Source: an uncultured Lachnospiraceae bacterium (lineage in GTDB: Bacteria; Bacillota; Clostridia; Lachnospirales; Lachnospiraceae). Taken from it: DNA of 20,998 nucleotides. Within the stretch, counting starts at the first letter, position 1; each line of letters opens with the position of its first letter. This document shows positions 9,069 through 16,699 of this stretch, in pieces. The notes beneath the pieces are model-generated. The model did not search any database, was not told where the DNA came from, and saw only the letters and a list, made by a program, of their open reading frames with translations. The stretch lies in contig CAJTVT010000046.1 of assembly GCA_910580015.1 (NCBI GenBank), forward strand, positions 1 to 20,998. Reading direction: 5' to 3'. The position numbers and the translations under genes were made by a program.

Positions 9069-9129
9069 TAGAGCATCTCCTCTTTACTATTTATCATTTC
9101 TGCATAAACTTTCCTATACTCGTTAAGGG

Positions 9130-9177
9130 AAAAAGGAGTATTTCATGATCTCTATGATAAGACCACAAAACACTCCT
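9130..9177 (-). terminator. Rho-independent terminator of the chemosensory operon
   Basis: On the minus strand an 18-bp stem (with several G-U pairs) joins AGGAGTGTTTTG... (from 9177) to ...ACTCCT (to 9134) across an eight-base loop, followed by TTTTT (9134-9130). It lies 14 bases after the mcp stop codon and separates the che operon from ktrB. Confidence 0.85.
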
Positions 9178-9190
9178 GAAAATTTATCTT

Positions 9191-10534
9191 TTAGTATTTT
9201 CCAAACTCACCATCTAAGGATATGATTCTTTCATTTTCTTCTGTTCTGTCATTCATATCCATACTCTGCACTGCTGGGCTGTAATTGTCCCCTCCCTTAA
9301 GTTTGTACTGTCCAATCATAGTACGCAGGGACATTGCCTGATTTGACAACTCTTCACTGGCTGCTGCACATTGTTCACTGGTAGCAGAATTCGTTTGAAC
9401 AACCTGAGATACCTGAGAAATTGCCTGATCAATCTGGCTAACTGCAGTTGCCTGGTCATTGGACGCTACTGCAATGCTATTGATTAAGGATACAATATTG
9501 TCTACCTCACCAATAATCTGAGTCAATGATCCTGCTGTCTGTTCTGCCAATTTGGAACCATGTTCCACTTTTTTAATAGAATCCTCAATCATATCTGCTG
9601 TTTCACTGGCTGCTGAAGCACTCTTGCCTGCCAGATTTCTTACTTCCTCAGCTACAACAGCAAATCCTTTTCCGTGAACACCAGCTCTTGCCGCTTCCAC
9701 CGCTGCATTCAATGCAAGAATATTTGTCTGGAATGCAATATCATCAATCACCTTAATAATCTTAGAAATATTCTCGGATGCTACATTGATCTCTGCCATA
9801 GCACCGATCATTTCTTTCATATGGCCATCACTTACCATTGCTTCTTCCTTCATGCTATGTACAGATGCATTGGCCTGATTAGCCTCTTCCGCATTCTTTT
9901 TGGTACGCTCTGCAATCTCAGTAATTGATGCAGTCACCTGCTGAATTGCGCTGGCCTGCTGAGTAGAACCTTGTGCTAAGGACTGGCTAGCATCTGACAC
10001 CTGCTCTGCCCCCATAGACAATTGGATCGAAGATTCGCGGATACCAGAAAGCATATGATTATTCTCTGTAATCATGCTCTGGAACGCATTTCCCAAAACG
10101 TCACCGTTTCCATTGACTTTGACATCAAGATCAAGGTTTCCTGTTGTTATATTTCCTGCAATCTCCGCCTGATATTTTACATTATTCACAATTTTCTGGA
10201 AATCATCCACCAATTCTCCAAATTCATCATCGCGAAGTTTTTTCAGTACAATATCCGTTCTGCCTGCTGCAAACTGTTTTGCTGCTTCACTCAGCATCGT
10301 CATAGATTCACGTATATCCCTTAAAATCCGAAATGCTAAAAATAATGTGATTGCAATCGCAATGCCTCCAATAATACCCACTGCAATTTCCGCTTTTTGC
10401 AGATAATCTTCCGAAAGCTGCCCTTTTCTGCTTGACATCAACGTACCCATGCCTGCATATGCAACAAAAAATGTCATCAAAACAGTAATTCCAAAACAAA
10501 CCAACAACCTTGTTCTTATCTTTGCATTTTTCAT
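9191..10534 (-). CDS. Methyl-accepting chemotaxis protein with minimal extracellular region
   Basis: A 447-residue receptor. TM1 covers about residues 9-29 and TM2 about 48-71, so only some 18 residues can be outside the cell and there is no ligand-binding domain. A HAMP domain follows (about 72-125), then the long signalling coiled coil. The conserved tip reads IDDIAFQTNILALNAAVEAA and HGKGFAVVAEEVRNLAGKSA, the CheA/CheW contact region. Gln/Glu/Ala-rich stretches typical of methylation helices lie on either side. The C-terminus (GEFGKY) has no NWETF-like CheR tether. It is the last gene of the operon, 22 bases after cheW. The input is probably the membrane, a cytoplasmic signal or another protein. 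Assignment to the family is certain; the stimulus is unknown. Confidence 0.95.
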   Translation of the reverse strand: MKNAKIRTRLLVCFGITVLMTFFVAYAGMGTLMSSRKGQLSEDYLQKAEIAVGIIGGIAIAITLFLAFRILRDIRESMTMLSEAAKQFAAGRTDIVLKKLRDDEFGELVDDFQKIVNNVKYQAEIAGNITTGNLDLDVKVNGNGDVLGNAFQSMITENNHMLSGIRESSIQLSMGAEQVSDASQSLAQGSTQQASAIQQVTASITEIAERTKKNAEEANQANASVHSMKEEAMVSDGHMKEMIGAMAEINVASENISKIIKVIDDIAFQTNILALNAAVEAARAGVHGKGFAVVAEEVRNLAGKSASAASETADMIEDSIKKVEHGSKLAEQTAGSLTQIIGEVDNIVSLINSIAVASNDQATAVSQIDQAISQVSQVVQTNSATSEQCAAASEELSNQAMSLRTMIGQYKLKGGDNYSPAVQSMDMNDRTEENERIISLDGEFGKY

Positions 10535-10556
10535 TTCCTCTTCTTCTCCTTCACCT

Positions 10557-11084
10557 TTAAGCTTCTACAGCTACCTCTCCGCTGGAGACAGCCTCTTCCA
10601 ATGCTGTCATATCCTCATCTTGAATCAATTTCTCCGGATCCAAAAGTAATTTAACCTCATCCTCTACCTTTGCCAGCCCAAATACATACTTATTGCTCCC
10701 GGTTCCAGACTGTGACAACGATGGCGGCAGAATAATTTCTCTCTCATCTACCGTAATAACGCCTGCAATCTTATCCACAATCAATCCTACAATGGTTGAT
10801 TTTACATTAATAACTATGATGCAAGTGCGGTCCGTATACTCAAAAGGATCTTGTTTGAATCTCACCCTGACATCAATAACCGGAATAATCTTCCCACGGA
10901 TATTGATCAGTCCTTTGATATAATCTTCTATCTCTGGAACTGCTGTTATAGGTTGAATTCCGACAATTTCCTGCACGAATGTAATTGCAATACCATAACA
11001 TTCGTCTCCCATTTGGAAAGTCATAAACATCCCTTTTTGGGCATCTTGTTCGTCTTCAAATTCTTCCAACAACTCTTCCGCCAT
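10557..11084 (-). CDS. cheW: Chemotaxis coupling protein CheW
   Basis: CheW links the receptor tip to CheA in the chemosensory array. The 175-residue protein is a single CheW-like SH3-pair domain: FQMGDECYGI, then VQEIVGIQPIT, GLINIRGKIIPVIDVR (the most conserved CheW stretch), and VDKIAGV. It has short acidic tails on both sides (about 20 residues at the N-terminus and 30 at the C-terminus), slightly longer than the usual 150-160 residues. Its start lies three bases after the cheA stop, and the ribosome binding site (GGAGAGGAGAG) is inside the last cheA codons, so the two are translationally coupled and made together. Confidence 0.95.
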   Translation of the reverse strand: MAEELLEEFEDEQDAQKGMFMTFQMGDECYGIAITFVQEIVGIQPITAVPEIEDYIKGLINIRGKIIPVIDVRVRFKQDPFEYTDRTCIIVINVKSTIVGLIVDKIAGVITVDEREIILPPSLSQSGTGSNKYVFGLAKVEDEVKLLLDPEKLIQDEDMTALEEAVSSGEVAVEA

Positions 11085-11087
11085 ATC

Positions 11088-13220
11088 CTACTTTCTCTCC
11101 TCTCCGGCAATCAAACCTGCAATATCAAGAATCAGCGCTATGCTTCCATCTCCAAGCTGTGTACATCCAGACAGTCCCTGAACTTTTCGGATATAAGATG
11201 GGATGGGCTTTACTACAATCTCCTGCTCTGCAATCAGTTCGTCGATAAATACGCAGATAAACTTATTTTCATGTTCCAGCACTACCACAATACCATCTTC
11301 AATATCTGTTTTGGATTCTTGCAAATGATAACGTTGATTCAGACGAATAAACGGATAACATTCATTTCGAAGCATAATGAATTCTTCTCCATTTGGTTCC
11401 TTCACCAGCATATCCCTGCGGATCCTTACAAACTCCTTGACAGCATTTGTCTCTATCACAAACGTGGAATTTCCAACCTGCATGACAATTCCGTTGATAA
11501 TTGCCAGTGTAAGCGGGATTTTCAACGTCATTTCGCTTCCAGCACCTTCCACACTGTCAATCTCCAGGTTTCCTCCTACAGACTGAATATTCTTGACAAC
11601 AACGTCCATACCCACGCCTCTTCCAGAATACTCGGTTACCTGCTCTTTGGTAGAGAACCCTGCATAGGTAATAAACTGATAGATTTCCTTTTCCGAAAAT
11701 TCTGACATTGCCCGGTTTCCAATCAGGCCATTTTTCTTCGCCTTATCATACAATGCCTGTTTATTCAAACCTTTACCATCATCTCGGACGATAATATACA
11801 CTTTTCCGCCCTCATTTTTGGCTTCCAAAGTGATTTTTCCTTTTGGATCTTTTCCTGCTGCGATTCGGTCTTCTTTCGACTCAATTCCATGGTCTACAGA
11901 ATTACGGATCAAATGCATCAAAGGATCAGAAATATGTTCAATGATATTCTTATCCACTTCTGTGTTCTCACCGATCACTTCCAGCTCAATATCCTTGCCG
12001 AGCTTTCTTGATACATCAAATACAATACGATTCATTTTTTGGAATGTATTTGTCAGAGACATCATACGCATGGACATAATTACATCCTGAAGCTCTGTGG
12101 TGATTTTGGAAAGCTGTCCTGCCGCTTTCTGGAAATTTGTAAGATCCAGTCCAGGCACTTTAAGATCTGGATTTTGAAGCACTACTGCCTCAGAAATAAC
12201 TAACTCTCCAATCATATCCATCAACGAATCCAGCTTTTCAACATTCACGCTGATATACGTCTGTTTGGGCTGGGGTTTGGGCTGATTTTTCGCCAGCTTT
12301 TTCCCCTTACCAGCTTCTTTACTTTTAATTACATAATCACCAGGTGCTGGCTCTTTCTTTTCAACTTTCGGTTCTGGTTCTTTTTCCTTGTCATCCAGTT
12401 CAATAATAATGGGACCATCTGCATGCTCATGAAAGCCCATCTCATATTCCTGTTTCGTACAATCATGGATCTCCACCCGGTCCATACCGGAGGTCTCCCC
12501 AATGGTACTCATAATTTCCTCTTCTGTTGCCTGACATTTCAGCAGCATATGGAATCCATCTGCTAAAATGACCTCGCCGCTGGCCTCATTGGTAATAATA
12601 TCATCTGGAATATACTGCATATCCTCGACGATCTCTTTTAACGAGTAAACGGCAGTGTAGGCACGAATATTACACATTTGGGTATCGCCGCGCCAATAAA
12701 TAGACACTTTATAATACTTGCTGCTCTCGCTGCCAGTAGGCGCAATATAAAACTGCTCTGGCTCCACATAAGTATTTTCTGGTGGAAGTTCATCACCCTT
12801 CTTTTCAATTCCTGTTTTTATTCTTGTAAGAAATTTATCAATGTCATCAACAATTTTGCTCTCATCACCATCAGGCGCTTCACCTTCTCTGATTTTATCC
12901 AACTCACCATTAATAAAGTCAGATACCTCAAGCACATGATCTACCAGTTCTAAATGCGGAACATTGTCTGGATGTGATTCTCTCAAATAATAAAATACAT
13001 CTTCCAGCTTATGGGATACCTTCGTGATATTTTCATACATCATAATACCCGAAGAACCTTTGATGGTATGCATGGCACGGAAAATTTCATTGATAGACGC
13101 CTCATCAAAACAATCCTCGTCCTTTTTCTCTAATACAACATTTTCCAATGTCTCCAGAAGTTGTTCACTCTCATAAAGGAACATATCCAGCATACTATCT
13201 GTATTAAAGTCTTCTCCCAT
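11088..13220 (-). CDS. cheA: Chemotaxis histidine kinase CheA
   Basis: This is the histidine autokinase of the array; it passes phosphate to the receiver and to CheB. The 710 residues have the classical order: P1 Hpt domain with the phosphorylatable His51 (RAMHTIKGSSG); a P2-like response-regulator docking domain about 165-270; a charged Lys/Pro-rich linker about 275-320; P3 dimerisation helices about 325-390; the P4 ATPase with N-box (HLIRNSVDHGIES), G1 (VRDDGKGL) and G2 (GRGVGMDVV); and the P5 CheW-like domain to the end (SGCTQLGDGSIALILDIAGL). All catalytic motifs look intact. An AAGGGGG ribosome binding site precedes the ATG at 13220. It sits between the receiver gene and cheW in the operon. 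Confidence 0.97.
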   Translation of the reverse strand: MGEDFNTDSMLDMFLYESEQLLETLENVVLEKKDEDCFDEASINEIFRAMHTIKGSSGIMMYENITKVSHKLEDVFYYLRESHPDNVPHLELVDHVLEVSDFINGELDKIREGEAPDGDESKIVDDIDKFLTRIKTGIEKKGDELPPENTYVEPEQFYIAPTGSESSKYYKVSIYWRGDTQMCNIRAYTAVYSLKEIVEDMQYIPDDIITNEASGEVILADGFHMLLKCQATEEEIMSTIGETSGMDRVEIHDCTKQEYEMGFHEHADGPIIIELDDKEKEPEPKVEKKEPAPGDYVIKSKEAGKGKKLAKNQPKPQPKQTYISVNVEKLDSLMDMIGELVISEAVVLQNPDLKVPGLDLTNFQKAAGQLSKITTELQDVIMSMRMMSLTNTFQKMNRIVFDVSRKLGKDIELEVIGENTEVDKNIIEHISDPLMHLIRNSVDHGIESKEDRIAAGKDPKGKITLEAKNEGGKVYIIVRDDGKGLNKQALYDKAKKNGLIGNRAMSEFSEKEIYQFITYAGFSTKEQVTEYSGRGVGMDVVVKNIQSVGGNLEIDSVEGAGSEMTLKIPLTLAIINGIVMQVGNSTFVIETNAVKEFVRIRRDMLVKEPNGEEFIMLRNECYPFIRLNQRYHLQESKTDIEDGIVVVLEHENKFICVFIDELIAEQEIVVKPIPSYIRKVQGLSGCTQLGDGSIALILDIAGLIAGEERK

Positions 13221-13249
13221 TTTCCCGCCCCCTTTCTATTGTAGTATTC

Positions 13250-13645
13250 TCAATCTATCAGTTCCAACTTCTTTAAAATAAGTTCAAATTTGTCCAAATC
13301 AATAGGTTTGCCAGAATAAACAGTACATCCCATTTCAAAAGCTTTCTTAACATTACGTTCTTCATTCAATGCCGTGGTCATAATAATTTTAACTCCGTCT
13401 TTTCCTTGAATGCCTCGTTCCTTTTCGATGTCGCGAATCGCTTTTAACGCCTGATAGCCATCCAATACTGGCATCATCACATCAAGACAGATTAAATCAT
13501 AGGGTTCCCCGTCTTCCAATGCCATCATAAATGCGTCCACTGCTTCCTCTCCATCTACAGTGATATCACAATCTCCATATTTCCCTAAATAATTTGACAT
13601 GAATTTGCGGCTTGCAAAATCATCTTCAGCCAATAAAATTTTCAT
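13250..13645 (-). CDS. Stand-alone receiver protein, CheY-like response regulator
   Basis: A single receiver domain of 131 residues with no output domain. The acidic pocket is at Glu7/Asp8/Asp9, the phosphoacceptor is Asp55 (LICLDVMMPVLDG), the switch Thr lies in IIMTTALNE, and the conserved Lys is in SGKPID. The sequence around MKILLAEDDFASRKF differs from motility CheY proteins, which usually start with a VDD motif followed by MRM. It resembles the receivers found next to CheA in non-flagellar or hybrid systems, so I leave the symbol empty. Its position between cheB and cheA makes it the obvious phosphate acceptor from CheA. AAAGGAG lies about ten bases before the ATG. Confidence 0.9.
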   Translation of the reverse strand: MKILLAEDDFASRKFMSNYLGKYGDCDITVDGEEAVDAFMMALEDGEPYDLICLDVMMPVLDGYQALKAIRDIEKERGIQGKDGVKIIMTTALNEERNVKKAFEMGCTVYSGKPIDLDKFELILKKLELID

Positions 13646-13661
13646 AAATTCTGTCTCCTTT

Positions 13662-14687
13662 CTAATTGGTCTTTAATACACTATAAATTTTGTTTGTTAT
13701 ATTAGAAAGTTCCATCTGATGCTGAACTGCTCCAATATCATATGCAACCTTAGGCATTCCATATACAACACAGCTTGCTTCATTCTGCCCGATTGTAATC
13801 GCTCCTGCCTCGCGCATCTGAAGCAGGCCCTTGGCACCGTCCCCTCCCATACCTGTGAGAATCACGCCGACTGCATCTTTCTTTGCTGTCTTTGCAACCG
13901 AAGAAAATAATACATCCACGGACGGACAATGGCCACTTACCTTCTCGCCATGCTTACATTCCACCTGATAGACGCCATTTACTTTTATCAAACGCATCTG
14001 TTTATCTCCTGGTGCAATCAGAACTCGCCCCGGATATAGTCGATCTCCGGTAGCTGCCTCCTTAACTGCTACCTGACACTGGTTATTCAGTCGATTCGCA
14101 TACATCTCTGTAAATCCTGGTGGCATATGCTGTACCACAACCACACCTGGAATATCTTTTCGAAACTTACTTACCACGTCAAAAATCGCCTCTGTTCCCC
14201 CTGTAGACGCGCCAATTGCAATTACCATATCCTTCTTAACTCCAGAAAGACTATTGACAGGACCTGCCGCTTCCACACGTTTCATCTTTCCAACCTTTAC
14301 CGTAGAGGCTATTTTGATCTTCGTGCCAAGCTCTTTTCTCAAAAATTCATCCATCTTTGCCGGATTTACACCAGTGGGTTTGCATACAAAATCCACAGCT
14401 CCTGCTTCCATAGCATCAAACACCCTGGCATCCAACGCACTGATTACCACCACCGGTAAGGGGTACTGAGGCATCAGTTTCCGCAGAAACTGAATTCCGT
14501 CCATTCTAGGCATTTCTACATCCAACGTCATCACATCTGGACGATACTCTATAATAGCATCCCTTGCCGCATAAGCATCTCCTGCCTGCGCAACAACTTC
14601 CAAGAGCGGATCAGCTTTCAAGCTTTGTACCAGCAAACTGCGAAACATCGCAGAATCGTCTACAACCAATACCTTAATCCTACGCAT
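13662..14687 (-). CDS. cheB: Chemoreceptor methylesterase/deamidase CheB
   Basis: CheB removes methyl groups from receptor glutamates and deamidates glutamines, giving adaptation. The N-terminal receiver domain has Asp10/Asp11 and the phosphoacceptor Asp56 (VMTLDVEMPRMDG). After a linker of about 45 residues, the esterase domain has the catalytic triad Ser161 (GASTGGTEA), His187 (VVVQHMPPGF) and Asp283 (LTGMGGDGAKG). The length of 341 residues is standard. AGGAGAG lies just before the ATG. The gene follows cheR after 28 bases and precedes the receiver gene by 16, so the methylation and demethylation enzymes are made from one transcript. Confidence 0.97.
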   Translation of the reverse strand: MRRIKVLVVDDSAMFRSLLVQSLKADPLLEVVAQAGDAYAARDAIIEYRPDVMTLDVEMPRMDGIQFLRKLMPQYPLPVVVISALDARVFDAMEAGAVDFVCKPTGVNPAKMDEFLRKELGTKIKIASTVKVGKMKRVEAAGPVNSLSGVKKDMVIAIGASTGGTEAIFDVVSKFRKDIPGVVVVQHMPPGFTEMYANRLNNQCQVAVKEAATGDRLYPGRVLIAPGDKQMRLIKVNGVYQVECKHGEKVSGHCPSVDVLFSSVAKTAKKDAVGVILTGMGGDGAKGLLQMREAGAITIGQNEASCVVYGMPKVAYDIGAVQHQMELSNITNKIYSVLKTN

Positions 14688-14715
14688 CCAACTCTCCTGC
14701 CTTCTTTTCTATTTT

Positions 14716-15519
14716 CTACTTCTGATATATAGACGGCTGTACATACCTAAACTCTGTTCCCTTTCGATCAACCGCTTCTGTGGTACCTACAAACAGATAA
14801 CCTCCAGGCTCAAGAAAATCATAGATTTTACGCAAAAGCTGCCGTTTTGTATCATCATCAAAATATATCATTACATTTCTTAAAAAAATCACATGAAACG
14901 GTTTTCGGAATGGAAAGGAATTCATCAGGTTAAATTGTCTGAAAATAACCTCATTTCTTAACTCCTGGGTTGCCTGATATTCCATCTCACCCACTTTTTT
15001 AAAATACTTTTTGCGCCATCGATCTGGCAAGGGCTCTATCTGCTCTGACAAATACTTCCCCTTACTGGCATGTTCTAGAACCTTCGTTGAAATGTCAGTT
15101 GCCAAAATTTTCGTGTCCCATTTGGGCTGCTCCATCCCAAAAAAATCCCTCAACACCATAGCGATCGTGTAAGGTTCCTCTCCCGTAGAAGATGCTCCAG
15201 ACCATATCCTCAAATCCCTTCTGGTCGCTTCCTTCACCTTCAGTTTTGGAAGGATCTCCCGTTGCATAAATTCCATATGTTCAAACTCTCTCATAAAATA
15301 TGTATGGTTGGTTGTGAGTGCATTAATCAGGTTCCGAGCCTCTTTCCCTTTGGGATCCCTCTCCACCTTTTCCATATATTCATTATAGCTGTTATACCCG
15401 TTCCTCAGAAGATAATTCTTAAGCCTTCCATTTATCAATACACGCTTTTCGCTAAGATCAATTCCGCTGATCCTTTTAACATAAGTCACGACCCGGTGAA
15501 ATTCACTATCCGTAATCAT
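14716..15519 (-). CDS. cheR: Chemoreceptor methyltransferase CheR
   Basis: CheR methylates glutamates on the receptor with S-adenosylmethionine. The 267 residues cover the N-terminal helical domain, the NHTYFMREFEHM motif (about residues 71-82), the SAM-binding loop SGASSTGEEPY (107-117), the acidic strand end ATDIS (140-144), and the FLRNVMIYF motif (212-220). There is no TPR extension. It is the first gene after the che promoter, with AGGAG seven bases before the ATG. The receptor downstream has no C-terminal tether pentapeptide, so CheR presumably binds the methylation helices directly. Confidence 0.96.
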   Translation of the reverse strand: MITDSEFHRVVTYVKRISGIDLSEKRVLINGRLKNYLLRNGYNSYNEYMEKVERDPKGKEARNLINALTTNHTYFMREFEHMEFMQREILPKLKVKEATRRDLRIWSGASSTGEEPYTIAMVLRDFFGMEQPKWDTKILATDISTKVLEHASKGKYLSEQIEPLPDRWRKKYFKKVGEMEYQATQELRNEVIFRQFNLMNSFPFRKPFHVIFLRNVMIYFDDDTKRQLLRKIYDFLEPGGYLFVGTTEAVDRKGTEFRYVQPSIYQK

Positions 15520-15549
15520 TTCCTTACTCCTATCACAAAAAACTTCTAT

Positions 15550-15570
15550 CTAACTACTTCCTAACTACTT
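15550..15570. promoter_or_regulatory. Direct repeat CTAACTACTT in the che leader
   Basis: The ten-base sequence CTAACTACTT occurs at 15550-15559 and again at 15561-15570, a period of 11 bases, close to one helical turn. It lies just downstream of the predicted che transcription start, where a DNA-binding repressor or an RNA-level regulator could act. This is seen directly; the function is inference. Confidence 0.3.
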
Positions 15571-15584
15571 GCCATGTGGCTATA

Positions 15585-15613
15585 ATAATACTATATTTCT
15601 AGTTAAATGTCAA
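15585..15613 (-). promoter_or_regulatory. Promoter of the che operon, overlapping the HD-GYP stop codon
   Basis: On the minus strand TTGACA (15613-15608) is followed after exactly 17 bases by TATTAT (15590-15585). The TGA inside TTGACA is the stop codon of the HD-GYP gene. The leader to the cheR ATG at 15519 would be about 60 bases. Confidence 0.75.
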
Positions 15614-16698
15614 TTATTGCGCTTAGATCCACTATACCTTAACTGGTTTCTAATTTTCAAAAAAACCTTTACAATTTCTGGATCAAAAAAGACTGTGCTC
15701 TCTTTCTCAATGATCTTCAAGGTCTCCTCTGTATCACAGCCTTCCCCCTGATCACCAATCATAGTGTCATAAAAATCTGCTACCATAGTAATCCTGGCTG
15801 ACAATGGTATATCCTTTCCCATTGTTCCTTTAGGATAACCGCTTCCGTCCCACCTAGCATGATGATAACGCGCAATTTCTATTGCCATGGGCAAAAAACT
15901 GTTCTCTGGGGTATTCTGATAAATTCGCTCCAAAATCTGTGCTCCTTTTAGAGCATGATTTTGCTCCTCTGAGATCTCCTGCAACTGGAACATTGGCTCC
16001 ATTAACGGATCATAGGGAACTTGAATTTTACCAATATCATGCAATCTGGAAGCCACCTCAATATTGTCTATAAAACTCTCTGATATATCTTCGTCAAATT
16101 CCGGGCTGAACTGAAGTGCCTGAGCCAACATTCGACAGTTATATGCCACATTCTGCATATGATTATCTGTCTCAGCATCTCGTTCCTCTGTCAAAGCTGC
16201 AAGGGCTGAAAGAATATTCTTTTGTTCATCCTCAATTCTACGTGCCTGACTGCTAATTACGGTATGAAGCCTGCGGTTACTCATCTCAAGTTCCTGCTGC
16301 ATTTCATAAATTTTAAGATGATTCTTCACACGCATGGTTACCTCTGTGACCTCAAAAGGCTTTCCAATATAGTCAACTGCCCCAAGCTTAAATCCTCGCA
16401 CTTTATCCTCACTGGAATCTGCGGCCGAAATAAAGATAACTGGAATATCCCTGGTAATGGGACTTTCCTTTAGGCGTTCACAAAACTCATACCCATCCAT
16501 TTCAGGCATAAACACATCTAGAAGAATCAATTGTGGCCGACTCTCTGCAATCAATGCCGCTGCCTCTGCTGCGCTGGATGCACAGCGGGGTATATATCCC
16601 ATCCCTTCTATCATATTCTCCAGAATCATCAAATTGGTGTCCAAATCATCAACAATTACAATCTGTGGTTCACTGCCGGGTTTTCTCGCATTTTCCAT
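15610..16698 (-). CDS. Response regulator with HD-GYP output domain, probable cyclic-di-GMP phosphodiesterase
   Basis: The predicted activity is hydrolysis of cyclic di-GMP under control of phosphorylation. The 362 residues carry an N-terminal receiver with phosphoacceptor Asp61 (LILLDVFMPEMDG) and conserved Lys in IGKPFE, a coiled-coil linker about 125-165, and an HD-GYP domain with His180, the HD pair His220-Asp221 (RLHDIGKIQVP), His249, the His279-His280 pair and the GYP signature (DGSGYP, 284-289). The early segment usually reading TG-x-H is here TDNH, a small deviation. The ATG at 16698 is chosen over the in-frame TTG at 16713 because GGAGG lies eight bases upstream. It starts one base after the kinase stop codon, so the kinase is its likely partner. 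Confidence 0.9.
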   Translation of the reverse strand: MENARKPGSEPQIVIVDDLDTNLMILENMIEGMGYIPRCASSAAEAAALIAESRPQLILLDVFMPEMDGYEFCERLKESPITRDIPVIFISAADSSEDKVRGFKLGAVDYIGKPFEVTEVTMRVKNHLKIYEMQQELEMSNRRLHTVISSQARRIEDEQKNILSALAALTEERDAETDNHMQNVAYNCRMLAQALQFSPEFDEDISESFIDNIEVASRLHDIGKIQVPYDPLMEPMFQLQEISEEQNHALKGAQILERIYQNTPENSFLPMAIEIARYHHARWDGSGYPKGTMGKDIPLSARITMVADFYDTMIGDQGEGCDTEETLKIIEKESTVFFDPEIVKVFLKIRNQLRYSGSKRNN

Positions 16699-16699
16699 C

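Noticed and set aside
9060..9077. Two-codon mini-frame ATG-CTC-TAA ending in the ktrB start (TAATG)
   Set aside because: GAGGAG touches the mini-frame ATG with no spacing, so it serves the ktrB ATG eight bases further on; a regulatory start-stop is not supported.
10851..11705. 284-codon plus-strand open frame antisense to cheW and cheA
   Set aside because: It runs fully opposite two conserved genes, is rich in Cys, His, Phe and Ile as expected of a reverse-frame shadow, and resembles no family.
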